Source: Bacteroidales bacterium UBA3143
GTDB taxonomy: Bacteria > Bacteroidota > Bacteroidia > Bacteroidales > Dysgonomonadaceae
Direction of reading: 5' to 3'
DNA: 64,000 bases
NCBI GenBank assembly: GCA_002364735.1
Contig: DEZB01000071.1
Coordinates: 1 to 64,000, forward strand
Part shown: positions 18,891 through 28,100 of the stretch, piece after piece
Numbering within the stretch: the stretch's first letter is position 1
How the letters are laid out: each line of letters starts with the position of its first letter
The notes under the pieces: model-generated
The model's database searches: none
What the model was told of the DNA's origin: nothing
Seen by the model: only the letters and a program-made list of their open reading frames with translations
Position numbers and translations under genes: made by a program

Positions 18891-19044
18891 AATTTTCCTC
18901 TTAATAAATTGATTATGAATTAATCTCGTGTTTTTATTGCTCAATCTCAACCTTATCCTTATCAGTTCTATTCAGTCTCTTAGTAACAAACAGCAATTCT
19001 CAACCACAACTACTGCAAAGCTACTTAAATCAAAGATAAAATAT

Positions 19045-19052
19045 TACTTTTG
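19045..19052 (+). promoter_or_regulatory. -7 element for the flippase-DPP7 unit
   Basis: TACTTTTG matches TAnnTTTG and lies 43 bp before the chosen flippase start. No TTTG is at the right distance upstream. Its position inside the longer reading frame supports the later start codon for the flippase. Confidence 0.5.
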
Positions 19053-19095
19053 TAATCAGTACTTACAAATTTATTTTAGAAGAGATAGTAAACAT

Positions 19096-20592
19096 ATGGC
19101 AAATGGGATGAAAACTCTGGCCAAAGAAACCGCTATATATGGCGTAAGCAGTATTTTTGGAAAATTGCTTAGTTGGTTTCTTGGCTTGTATTGGGCGTTT
19201 GAGCTAAAGACAATTGCCGAAATGGGTGTAATCACCTATTCGTATGCATGGATTGCGCTCTTTCAGGTAATACTGACTTATGGAATGGAAACCGGTTTCT
19301 TTCGGTTTGCAAACAGAGAAGAAGAACCCCTTAAAGTCTACTCCACAGCCCTCATTAGCATCATATCCTCCACGTTGCTATTTGCCGTATTGGCAATATC
19401 CTTTTTAGAACCAATTGCTTCTTCTTTTGGACCGAGCATGAAGCCTCGTTATGCGTTTATGCTCATACTCATCCTTATGTTGGATGTTTTAGGAGCAATA
19501 CCTTTTGCTTTTCTTCGTTTCTCTAAACGTCCGCTAAAGTTTGCTTTTCTTAAGCTCTTAAATGTGATATTGATTATTACATTCAATCTTTTCTTTTTCA
19601 AATTAGCACCCTGGCTGCGGAATTTCTATCCCGATTTGTTTGCTTGGTATGATATATCCAATGGTATCGACTACATTCTTTTTTCCAATCTTTTAGCCTC
19701 AGCCATTCAATTTATATTGCTTACGCCCCACATGCGCATCAAGTTTCAGTTTGATGGTGCATTGCTCAAGAAGATGTTGAGGTATTCCTACCCATTGCTC
19801 ATTCTGGGCATAGCGGGAGTGTTGAATCAATCGGCCGACAAAATGGTTTTCACTTGGCTTTATCCCAATCCTGCCGAGGCAGAAACACAATTGGGCATCT
19901 ATGGTCAAAGTTTCAAAATAGCCATTATAATGGTGATGTTTACGCAGGCCTTTAGGTATGCATTCGAACCCTTCATATTTGCACGCGACCGAGAAGAAAG
20001 TTCAAGTTCCAATTTGAAATCGTATGCCGATGCATCCAAGTATTTCCTGATATTAGGGTTGCTCATCTTTTTGGTTACCCTTGGCTATTTAGATATTATA
20101 AAATACTTAATTCCTCGCAACTATCACGAAGGACTCAAAGTAGTACCCATTGTTATGATGGGAGAGTTGTTCTTCGGACTCTATTTCAACTTATCACTGT
20201 GGTACAAACTCACCGATAAAACCAAATGGGGTGCTTATATGTCTTTGTTCGGACTGGTCATCACGCTCACTATTCTCATTGTCTTCATCCCTCACTATGG
20301 TTATATGGCTTGTGCTTGGGCGTCGTTTTTTGCCAATTTATCCATGATGGTTCTGTCCTATTTTTTGGGACAAAAACATTACCCCATTCCCTACAATTTG
20401 AAAACAGCTCTCAACTTTGTTTTGCTTACAATATTGCTTGGCGGAGTTATGTATTTAAACTTCTCATTTACTTCTAATGTGTTTATTCGCATAGCTTTAA
20501 ATACTGTAATAGTTTTAACATACCTATTTGTAACAATAAAAAAAGAATTACCTTTGCGTGAGCTCCCTGTGATTGGGAAATATTTCAAATAG
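19096..20592 (+). CDS. Polysaccharide flippase (Wzx/MATE-like)
   Basis: A 498-residue polytopic inner-membrane protein with about 12-14 predicted helices, of the oligosaccharidyl-lipid flippase superfamily. It likely moves lipid-linked sugar units across the inner membrane for surface polysaccharide export. The opening (LAKETAIYGVSSIFGKLLSWFLGLYWA) is typical of this family in Bacteroidota. The frame is open from 18928, but I place the start at 19096 because a promoter -7 element at 19045 and the family alignment fit it. The serine peptidase gene follows after 42 bp. Confidence 0.85.
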   Translation: MANGMKTLAKETAIYGVSSIFGKLLSWFLGLYWAFELKTIAEMGVITYSYAWIALFQVILTYGMETGFFRFANREEEPLKVYSTALISIISSTLLFAVLAISFLEPIASSFGPSMKPRYAFMLILILMLDVLGAIPFAFLRFSKRPLKFAFLKLLNVILIITFNLFFFKLAPWLRNFYPDLFAWYDISNGIDYILFSNLLASAIQFILLTPHMRIKFQFDGALLKKMLRYSYPLLILGIAGVLNQSADKMVFTWLYPNPAEAETQLGIYGQSFKIAIIMVMFTQAFRYAFEPFIFARDREESSSSNLKSYADASKYFLILGLLIFLVTLGYLDIIKYLIPRNYHEGLKVVPIVMMGELFFGLYFNLSLWYKLTDKTKWGAYMSLFGLVITLTILIVFIPHYGYMACAWASFFANLSMMVLSYFLGQKHYPIPYNLKTALNFVLLTILLGGVMYLNFSFTSNVFIRIALNTVIVLTYLFVTIKKELPLRELPVIGKYFK

Positions 20593-20634
20593 ATAATCAT
20601 TCAAATAAATAAAATAATTTAAGAATCTCACTTT

Positions 20635-22761
20635 ATGAAAAAAATGCTATTAGCAATAGCCATCATCTTTTTAGCTTTTACTGCTAAAGCTGACGAGGGA
20701 ATGTGGCTGTTGAAAGAACTGAATCAGCAAAGCATTGCACGAATGCAAGAGCTTGGTTTCACCTTCCCAATAGACAAGGTGTATGACGAAGAAAATGCTT
20801 CATTGAAAGACGCCGTTGTAATATTTGGTGGTGGATGTACTGGAGTTGCAGTGTCTGAACAAGGTTTGATATTTACAAATCATCACTGCGGATATGGTGC
20901 TATTCAGAAACTAAGTGCTGTAGAGTACGACTACCTCAAAGATGGTTTTGCAGCGCAAGACATGAAAAGCGAATTAGCCGCTGATGGCTTAACAGTTTCT
21001 TTTTTGCGCTCAACCAAAGATGTTACCGATGAAATCACCTCGCAAATACCTTCTGTGTTAAGCGAAGTGCAGCGTCAACAAGCCATCGACTCTATATCAG
21101 ATATATTGATGGAAGCGTACAAAAACGATCCATATACACAAGCACGTGTAGTTCCTTTTTATGCAGGCAACAAATACTACATGGTGGTATATGATATTTT
21201 TCGTGATGTTCGTCTTGTTGTTGCTCCTCCATCTTCCATTGGCAAGTTTGGTGGCGACACAGACAATTGGATGTGGCCACGCCAAACAGGCGATTTCTCT
21301 GTTTTTAGGGTGTATGCCAATAAGGATAACAAACCAGCCGATTATAGTAGCGAAAATGTTCCATATCAACCAAAATACATAGTGCCTGTTTCGGTTGCGG
21401 GATACAAAGAAAATGACTACGCTATGACAATTGGCTTTCCAGGAACTACAAAACGTTACCTATCATCGTGGGGAATTCAACGCATGATTGATTCTGAAAA
21501 CAAACCTCGCATTGAAGTAAGGGGAGAGAAACAACAAATATGGCGCGAAGCCATGAATCAAAGCGATGCCATTCGCATCAAATATGCATCTAAATATTCA
21601 GGAAGCTCCAACTATTGGAAAAACTCCATAGGTATGAATGAGGCATTAACCAACTTGGGCATTGTTAAAGAAAAAAAAGCTATTGAAAAGCAATTAGGAG
21701 ACTGGATAGCAAGCAATCCCGAAGCAAAAGCCAAATATGGCAATACACTTTCATCACTTGAAAATGCTTATACAAGTTCTGCAAAAGATGCTTTGAACAC
21801 AACCTACTTCTTGGAAACTTTTAGGAACGGCATAGAAATCATTCGTTTTGCAAATACGCTGTTGGCCTTTGACAGCAACAACACCGAGCAAGATAAAGAA
21901 GACTTCATAAATGAACGAATTCTGAATGCTTACAAAGATTACGAACCCGATTTAGACAAACGTGTGTTGCCCGTGATGCTTCGTTTATACGCTTCGCGTG
22001 TACCAAAAGAAAACTTGCCTGACATTTACAAGTTTATCGACAAGAAGTTTAAAGGCAACTATGAAAAGTATGCTGAGTGGTTGTTCAGTAAATCTCAATT
22101 TGTCAACTTAGACGAATTGATGGTCTTATTAAAAAAGAAAGACAACAAAGACATTCTGAAAGATCCAGCTATGGATTTAGCCCTTTCGGTGAAAGACATG
22201 GGTTATGAAATGTCGGAAAGAATGATTGATTCTTACGAGCAAATTATGAGAGCAGAACGCGAATTTATGGCAGCATTGATGGAGATGAATCCCGATTTCG
22301 CTTATTCGCCCGATGCCAATTTCACACAACGATTGAGCTATGGAACCGTGCAAGGATACGAGCCACGGGATGGAGTGTGGTACAATTACTATACCACTAC
22401 TCAAGGAGTTTTGGAAAAAGAAAAGCCAGGCGATCCTGAGTTTAACGTGCAAGCCGATATATTGACTGAACTGCGCAAAGAGAACTTTGGGCAATACCAA
22501 AATGATAAAGGCGAACTGGTTACTTGCTTCTTGTCAAACAACGATATCACTGGCGGTAACTCTGGTAGTCCCGTTTTGAACGGTAATGCAGAGTTAATCG
22601 GTCTTGCATTCGATGGCAATTGGGAAGCATTGAGTGGCGATATTGTTTTCGAACCCGAAATGCAACGTACCATCAGTGTTGATATTAGATACTGCCTGTA
22701 TGTAATCGATAAAATTATGAAGGCACCTCATATTATTGAGGAGTTGCAATTGATAAAATAG
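20635..22761 (+). CDS. dpp7: S46-family dipeptidyl-peptidase, DPP7 type
   Basis: A 708-residue periplasmic serine peptidase (signal peptide about 1-19) that removes dipeptides from the N-terminus of oligopeptides. The expected triad is His84 (TNHHCGYG), Asp220 (RQTGDF) and Ser643 (GGNSGSP). Spacings (136 and 559 residues) equal those of the Porphyromonas gingivalis DPP7 triad as I recall it. Residue 661 is Gly (LAFDGNWEA), where the acidic-specific DPP11 has Arg, so a preference for hydrophobic rather than Asp/Glu P1 residues is inferred. It suggests a peptide-using lifestyle; a POT-family peptide transporter is encoded at 50008. Confidence 0.92.
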   Translation: MKKMLLAIAIIFLAFTAKADEGMWLLKELNQQSIARMQELGFTFPIDKVYDEENASLKDAVVIFGGGCTGVAVSEQGLIFTNHHCGYGAIQKLSAVEYDYLKDGFAAQDMKSELAADGLTVSFLRSTKDVTDEITSQIPSVLSEVQRQQAIDSISDILMEAYKNDPYTQARVVPFYAGNKYYMVVYDIFRDVRLVVAPPSSIGKFGGDTDNWMWPRQTGDFSVFRVYANKDNKPADYSSENVPYQPKYIVPVSVAGYKENDYAMTIGFPGTTKRYLSSWGIQRMIDSENKPRIEVRGEKQQIWREAMNQSDAIRIKYASKYSGSSNYWKNSIGMNEALTNLGIVKEKKAIEKQLGDWIASNPEAKAKYGNTLSSLENAYTSSAKDALNTTYFLETFRNGIEIIRFANTLLAFDSNNTEQDKEDFINERILNAYKDYEPDLDKRVLPVMLRLYASRVPKENLPDIYKFIDKKFKGNYEKYAEWLFSKSQFVNLDELMVLLKKKDNKDILKDPAMDLALSVKDMGYEMSERMIDSYEQIMRAEREFMAALMEMNPDFAYSPDANFTQRLSYGTVQGYEPRDGVWYNYYTTTQGVLEKEKPGDPEFNVQADILTELRKENFGQYQNDKGELVTCFLSNNDITGGNSGSPVLNGNAELIGLAFDGNWEALSGDIVFEPEMQRTISVDIRYCLYVIDKIMKAPHIIEELQLIK

Positions 22762-22799
22762 GGATAAAAGACAATTGATTAGAAAATAGATCATACATA

Positions 22800-22823
22800 A
22801 ATAGCTTTTAGGTGATGGCTATT
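22800..22823 (+). terminator. Terminator after dpp7
   Basis: Arms AATAGC (22800-22805) and GCTATT (22818-22823) are followed by AGCTTTTTTATT. The hairpin is modest in length but well placed, 38 bp past the stop codon. Confidence 0.55.
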
Positions 22824-22845
22824 AGCTTTTTTATTATAGATGTAG

Positions 22846-22911
22846 TGGCCGACCTGTGTGTCGGCCATTTATGAATTACAATAGATAGTGTGTTATTGCG
22901 CTAAGGCGCAA
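22846..22911. repeat. Two GC-rich hairpins in the convergent gap
   Basis: A perfect 8-bp stem (TGGCCGAC 22846-22853, GTCGGCCA 22860-22867) is followed by a perfect 6-bp stem (TTGCGC 22896-22901, GCGCAA 22906-22911). They lie between the convergent dpp7 and esterase genes. The first could act as a bidirectional terminator, though neither side has a strong T run. Confidence 0.5.
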
Positions 22912-22954
22912 CGTAATGCTTGTAGCAAGATGCAAGCTGTTGAGATATCCAATT

Positions 22955-23857
22955 TTAATTAACAAAATTACTTTTGGTCATCCACTTAAAGACTGGCTGC
23001 ATCCATTCGTCAGTGGGCATGCTCAAAACAAAACCATGCCCCCCTTTTGGGTAAAGATGCATTTCTGCAGGAACTTTATTTCGAATTAATTCTTGATAAA
23101 AGCGGATACTATTTTCAACGGGAACTAATGTGTCATCGCCAGTATGCGTAATCCATGTGGGCGGCGTGTTTTTGTTAACATGCAATTCGTTAGAAAATTG
23201 CGTGATTTGTTCTTTCGAAGCATCTTCTCCTAGTAAATTGTTTCGTGATCCATTATGGGTCAGTTCATCACTCATGCTGATAACTGGGTACACCAATATC
23301 ATAAAATTTGGTCTCAAGCTTATATTTTCCTCATTTGGGATATATGATTTGCTGAAATTAGTTCCAGCAGTTGAGGCTAAATGTCCACCAGCAGAAAATC
23401 CCATAATGCCAATTTTTGCGGTATCTATTTGCCACTCAGCCGCCCGTTGTCTTACAGTTTTAATTGCTTGTTGCGCATCTTGTAATGGTCCGATCGTTTT
23501 ATCAATCATAATGGAATTACTTGGCAAGCGATATTTTAAGATGAAAGCGGCAATACCTTTTCGTGAAAATTCTTCAGCAATTAAAGTGCCTTCTTTTAGA
23601 TAACTTTCTCCTGAATAGCCACCACCTGGACAAATAATAACGGCTGTCCTTGTAGTAATTTCTTCTTTAGGAAGATAAATCGTTAATGTTGGCTTTGAAA
23701 CATTTTTAATCCAGGCTATACGCCCATCTTCTACAGTGAGCACCTCTTCCATCTCATAGGATTTACTATTTGGGATGGATGTGTAAAGATCAATAACCTC
23801 TTGTGCTTCCAACTGCATTGAAACTAATAGAACTAATAATAAGATAAATTGCTTCAT
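22955..23857 (-). CDS. Secreted alpha/beta-hydrolase (esterase/lipase family)
   Basis: A 300-residue exported hydrolase (signal peptide about 1-18, ending LEAQ). The oxyanion motif is GGGY (78-81), the nucleophile Ser155 (GFSAGGH), the acid Asp in TGDDTLVP (about 239-240), and the base His in KGGHGF (about 276). It resembles the acetyl-esterase group often placed with glycosidases in Bacteroidota, so a carbohydrate de-esterase is plausible, but the substrate is not readable. It is separated from the acyl-CoA ligase gene upstream by 66 bp. Confidence 0.85.
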   Translation of the reverse strand: MKQFILLLVLLVSMQLEAQEVIDLYTSIPNSKSYEMEEVLTVEDGRIAWIKNVSKPTLTIYLPKEEITTRTAVIICPGGGYSGESYLKEGTLIAEEFSRKGIAAFILKYRLPSNSIMIDKTIGPLQDAQQAIKTVRQRAAEWQIDTAKIGIMGFSAGGHLASTAGTNFSKSYIPNEENISLRPNFMILVYPVISMSDELTHNGSRNNLLGEDASKEQITQFSNELHVNKNTPPTWITHTGDDTLVPVENSIRFYQELIRNKVPAEMHLYPKGGHGFVLSMPTDEWMQPVFKWMTKSNFVN

Positions 23858-23923
23858 ATTCTCCAGCTTGCTTAATGATATTTTTCTGATTCTTATAAAC
23901 CTAAAATCAGTTTTTAACTGCTT

Positions 23924-25588
23924 CTAAACATTGTTCTCTTCCACATATAAAAACCTTCTAATACTTCTCTTGGGTGTTTTTTCAAACGGTTTTTGTCTCA
24001 ACTCTATATAACCTATTTGTTCGTATATGGCCAGTTTTTTATTTACCTCGAGACGTATCGAATTCATAATGCTTTCCAACTCATCAAGTGTGATGCCTGT
24101 CTCCTCCATTTCATGAAAATCGGGATAAACCAAAGCAACCAATCGATTCTTTCTTTTGATTACTAATGATTCATCAATGTAGGGCATATTGTTGAGACGT
24201 GTTTCAATTTCTTCGGGAAAAATATTTTGACCGTTAGCACCAAGTATCATGGTTTTGATGCGACCTTTAATATACAGTCGGTTGTTACGATCAAGTATTC
24301 CTAAGTCGCCAGTACGCAACCATCCGTCTTCGGTGAAAGCAGCTGCGGTTGCTTCAGGATTTTTGTAATATCCTTTCATCACATTCTCACCTGTCACTTG
24401 TATTTCACCTGGTTCATTATGTGGAGAATGTGAGTCTATACGTGCTTTCATTATTCCAGGCAATACAGTACCACAAGAGGTTTTCACAAAGTCTTTGTGT
24501 TTATCAAAAGAGATAAGTGGGGCACACTCTGTCATACCATATCCTACTGTGAAAGGAAATTTTATTTTGCATAAAAAGTCTTCGGTTTCAACACTCAAAG
24601 CAGCTCCTCCAACAAGCACTTCTCTGAAATTTCCTCCCAGAGACGCAACAAGGATCTTACGTATTTTGGTGTATACTAATCGCTTTAATAAAGGTACTTT
24701 TAAAATTGCTTTAAATGCTGGTTTTGTAATAATTGGTTGGATACGTTTTTGATATATCTTCTCTAATATAAGTGGTACTGTAATAATTAAATGTGGTTTC
24801 ACTTTGCGAAATGCATCTAAAAGAGATTGTGAGCTAAGGTTTTTACCCAACAAATGAATGTGCACACCAGCTGAAAGACTGTATAAAAAATCGAATGCAC
24901 AACCGTATGCGTGTGCCATGGGTAAAAATGCCACTATCTTTTCACCTTTGAAAAGCAAATCGAGACGTTTAGCAAACAAAATATTGCCAGCATAATTGTT
25001 AGCAGTTAGCATTACCCCTTTACTAAATCCTGTAGTGCCAGAAGTGTAATTAAGGCATATAACAGATTCGTTGAGAATATGCGGATATTTAACATCACTC
25101 GGATTAAATCCATCAGGATAGGTTTGTGCAAATTTATCATCTACTTTTTTCCATAAATCATTGGTAATTTCGTTTTTTCCTTTTATTATTTCTAAGGTAG
25201 GAAGAGAAAAAATAGGTTGTGTAAACTTGTCTTTATTCAGGTCTTGCCAGTTTTTAGGTTCAATGAATATTATTTTTGTATCGGAGTGAAGAATAACATT
25301 CTCCATACTTTCAGGATGAAAATCGTGCAAAACAGGCACGATGACTGCTCCATAAGTAATAGTTGCCATAAATACGGTTGCCCAAACTGTATGGTTTCTA
25401 CCGATTAATGCAATTTTATCTTTTTTATCCACACCCATTATTTCGAAAAGAATGTGTAGACGTGCCACTTCTTTCGCAAACTCGCCATATGTTAATGTCG
25501 TGGATTCATTTAAATCAGTAAAAGCATTTAAATCCCAATTGTCTTGAAAACTGGACTCATATAGCTTTATAAAGTTTGTCTCAATCAT
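23924..25588 (-). CDS. Long-chain fatty acid-CoA ligase (AMP-binding)
   Basis: A 554-residue ANL-superfamily enzyme that activates a fatty acid to its CoA thioester via an acyl-adenylate. The P-loop is YTSGTTGFSKGVMLT, followed by GYGMTECAP and the C-terminal hinge and domain (WLRTGDLGILDRNNRLYIKGRIKTMI). The reading frame is open 34 codons further up, but that extension looks like translated AT-rich leader; MIETNF at 25588 aligns with related proteins. The family assignment is firm; chain length preference is inferred. Confidence 0.88.
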   Translation of the reverse strand: MIETNFIKLYESSFQDNWDLNAFTDLNESTTLTYGEFAKEVARLHILFEIMGVDKKDKIALIGRNHTVWATVFMATITYGAVIVPVLHDFHPESMENVILHSDTKIIFIEPKNWQDLNKDKFTQPIFSLPTLEIIKGKNEITNDLWKKVDDKFAQTYPDGFNPSDVKYPHILNESVICLNYTSGTTGFSKGVMLTANNYAGNILFAKRLDLLFKGEKIVAFLPMAHAYGCAFDFLYSLSAGVHIHLLGKNLSSQSLLDAFRKVKPHLIITVPLILEKIYQKRIQPIITKPAFKAILKVPLLKRLVYTKIRKILVASLGGNFREVLVGGAALSVETEDFLCKIKFPFTVGYGMTECAPLISFDKHKDFVKTSCGTVLPGIMKARIDSHSPHNEPGEIQVTGENVMKGYYKNPEATAAAFTEDGWLRTGDLGILDRNNRLYIKGRIKTMILGANGQNIFPEEIETRLNNMPYIDESLVIKRKNRLVALVYPDFHEMEETGITLDELESIMNSIRLEVNKKLAIYEQIGYIELRQKPFEKTPKRSIRRFLYVEENNV

Positions 25589-25861
25589 ATCTGTGTTAAA
25601 CGTTTTCTCTATTTTGTGTAAAAATAGTATATAATATTTTAATAGCAAGGTGTAAAGCAAGTAGATTGCATATTTATTGTAATTTTGCAATACTAAAGGG
25701 CTACTGTCATTTAACTAGCCAAAATGGTGCAATTCAAGCAATGTATTGTGATTCATGCTGTTTGTTATTTGTAAAACGTTAATATCACACTGTTTGTTCT
25801 ATATCTTACAGATATTTAAGTAGCATCTTTTTTTTCTTCTTACTTTTCTATAATATGCTTT

Positions 25862-27193
25862 ATGATAGATACATCTATATTCGAAAATAAAACGGCTGTT
25901 TACTATACATTGGGTTGTAAACTAAATTTTGCCGAAACATCCACCATAGGCAGACAGTTGGCCAATGCTGGCATTGCTAAAACACAAAAAGGTCAACAGG
26001 CTGATATTTGTGTCATCAACACCTGTTCGGTTACCGAACTGGCCGACAAGAAATGTCGCCAAGCCATTCGTAAAATGATAAAACTACATCCCAACGCTGT
26101 GGTTTTGGTGACGGGCTGTTATGCCCAACTGAAACCCACGGAAATAGCAGCCATTGAAGGGGTTGACATGGTGCTCGGTTCCGATCAAAAGATGGACCTG
26201 CTTAGCTACATCAATCAATTGGACAAAAAGTCCAAAAGCGAAGTGTTTGTTACTAAAACCAACCAAATAAAAACATTTACCCCTTCATGCTCGGCTGACG
26301 ATCGTACGCGCCATTTTCTGAAGGTGCAAGATGGTTGCGACTATTATTGCACCTATTGCACCATACCCTTTGCAAGAGGGCGAAGCAGAAACGGATCAAT
26401 CAGCAGCCTAATTGCACAAGCCGAACAGGTGGTAAAGAGCGGAGGCAAAGAAATAGTGCTAACGGGTGTGAACATTGGCGACTTTGGGAAAACCACTGGC
26501 GAGAGCTTTTTCGATTTGCTGAAGGCGTTAGACAATGTAGAGGGAATAGAACGATACAGAATTTCATCTATTGAGCCCAACTTGCTGACGGATGAGATAA
26601 TTGATTTTGTGGCCCATTCGAAACGCTTTATGCCTCATTTTCATATTCCGTTGCAGTCGGGTAATGACGAGGTGCTTCGATTGATGAAAAGAAAATATGA
26701 CACGGCATTGTTTGCTCACAAAATTGAGAAAATAAAGGAAGTGTTGCCCCATGCTTTTATTGGTGTGGACGTAATAGTGGGTGTGCGTGGCGAAACGGAT
26801 GCCTATTTTGCTGATGCTAAACGCTTTATTGAGTCGCTGCCCATTTCGCAACTTCATGTATTCACATACTCCGAACGTGCAGGCACCAAAGCGTTGGAGA
26901 TGGACAACCCTGTTGATCCACAAGTCAAACACCAGCGAAGCAAAGCATTGTTAGACATATCAGAACAGAAACTAATAAGTTTTTACAATCAGTTTGAGGG
27001 CACATCGCAAAAAGTGTTGTTCGAAGGTGCTAAGTATGGCAAGAAAATGATGGGCTTTACGGAAAACTATATAAAAGTTGCCACTACATACAACGCCCTG
27101 TTAGATAATGAAATAGTGGATGTAACCCTCGGTCAGCTCGACGCAGAAACGATGACCATGAATGCAAAATTTACAATATTAGAAAATGCATAA
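25862..27193 (+). CDS. mtaB: tRNA-threonylcarbamoyladenosine methylthiotransferase MtaB
   Basis: A 443-residue radical-SAM methylthiotransferase that converts t6A37 to ms2t6A37 in tRNAs. The N-terminal domain has three cysteines for the auxiliary [4Fe-4S] cluster (Cys19, Cys55, Cys86), and the radical-SAM triad is Cys159-x3-Cys163-x2-Cys166 (CDYYCTYC). Motifs favour MtaB (TLGCKLNFAE) over MiaB. The next gene starts 8 bp before its stop codon, so it opens a coupled three-gene operon with an acyltransferase and a glycosyltransferase. Confidence 0.93.
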   Translation: MIDTSIFENKTAVYYTLGCKLNFAETSTIGRQLANAGIAKTQKGQQADICVINTCSVTELADKKCRQAIRKMIKLHPNAVVLVTGCYAQLKPTEIAAIEGVDMVLGSDQKMDLLSYINQLDKKSKSEVFVTKTNQIKTFTPSCSADDRTRHFLKVQDGCDYYCTYCTIPFARGRSRNGSISSLIAQAEQVVKSGGKEIVLTGVNIGDFGKTTGESFFDLLKALDNVEGIERYRISSIEPNLLTDEIIDFVAHSKRFMPHFHIPLQSGNDEVLRLMKRKYDTALFAHKIEKIKEVLPHAFIGVDVIVGVRGETDAYFADAKRFIESLPISQLHVFTYSERAGTKALEMDNPVDPQVKHQRSKALLDISEQKLISFYNQFEGTSQKVLFEGAKYGKKMMGFTENYIKVATTYNALLDNEIVDVTLGQLDAETMTMNAKFTILENA

Positions 27194-28100
27194 CAAACCC
27201 GTTGGCTATCACCTCATATATGGTGTTTTAAAACTCCATGCACTGTTGCCACTCAGAGTGTTGTATCTGTTTTCTGATATGCTATTTGTTCTGGTATACC
27301 ATCTTGTGCGGTATCGCAGAAAAATGGTGCGGCGCAATTTAACTAATTCATTTCCTGATAAATCTAAGAAAGAAATTCTCACAATAGAGAAAGAGTTTTA
27401 TCATCATTTCTGCGACTATTTCTTCGAAACCATAAAGCTATTGCACATTTCGGACGAAGAGATGAGGCAGCGCATGAAATTTAGCGGAATGGATTATGTG
27501 GTGGCCGATGCTATGAAGGACAACAAATCGTGTATAATGTATCTGGGGCATTATGGCAACTGGGAGTGGGTTACATCCATTGGCTTGCATATACCAAAAG
27601 ATGTAGTGACGGCACAAATATACCAACTTATAAGTAGCAAGTCGTTTGATGAGATATTTCTGAAGATTCGTACCCGTTTCAAGTCGCTCAACATAGAACG
27701 AAAGGAAACCATGCGACGCATCATTAAGCTGAGAAACGATGGGGAGCAATTGCTCTTTGGTTTTATATCAGATCAGCGACCACCCAGATACTATGATCAA
27801 TACTGGACAAAATTTCTCAATCAAGACACCCTTACGCTAACTGGAACAGAACGCATTGCACGAAAAGCAAAGTTTTCGGTGGTTTACTTAGATATTGAAA
27901 AAACTAAGCGTGGACATTATTTGGGAACAGCTTCGCTTATAACTTCTGATGCATCAAAAACCGCTGAATTTGCTATTACAGAAATGTATATGAGAAAGCT
28001 GGAGCAAACTATATTGCGTCAACCAGCTTATTACTTGTGGACACACAACCGATGGAAATTTGCTAAAAAGAAAGAAGTCATTAACAACACCGAGCAATGA
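27186..28100 (+). CDS. Lysophospholipid/lipid A acyltransferase (LpxL/HtrB-like)
   Basis: A 304-residue membrane-associated acyltransferase of the LPLAT family (HtrB/LpxL-like), with an N-terminal membrane helix (about 14-38). The catalytic H-x4-E motif is seen in YLGHYGNWEW (about 117-126), followed by ISDQRPP. Such enzymes add secondary acyl chains to lipid A or related lipids on the inner face of the inner membrane. It overlaps mtaB by 8 bp and the glycosyltransferase by 4 bp. Confidence 0.88.
   Translation: MHNKPVGYHLIYGVLKLHALLPLRVLYLFSDMLFVLVYHLVRYRRKMVRRNLTNSFPDKSKKEILTIEKEFYHHFCDYFFETIKLLHISDEEMRQRMKFSGMDYVVADAMKDNKSCIMYLGHYGNWEWVTSIGLHIPKDVVTAQIYQLISSKSFDEIFLKIRTRFKSLNIERKETMRRIIKLRNDGEQLLFGFISDQRPPRYYDQYWTKFLNQDTLTLTGTERIARKAKFSVVYLDIEKTKRGHYLGTASLITSDASKTAEFAITEMYMRKLEQTILRQPAYYLWTHNRWKFAKKKEVINNTEQ

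Noticed and set aside
18891..18950. Upstream start for the PH-like membrane protein
   Set aside because: A purine-rich GAGGAAAATT sits directly before the later Met at 18890, and the extra 20 residues would precede the first membrane helix without family support.
18928..19095. Upstream start for the flippase
   Set aside because: It would place the start before a -7 promoter element at 19045 and over the divergent gene's start, and the extension is not like the family.
22846..22911. REP-like mobile element
   Set aside because: Two hairpins occur only once here, with no repeats or target duplications in the window.
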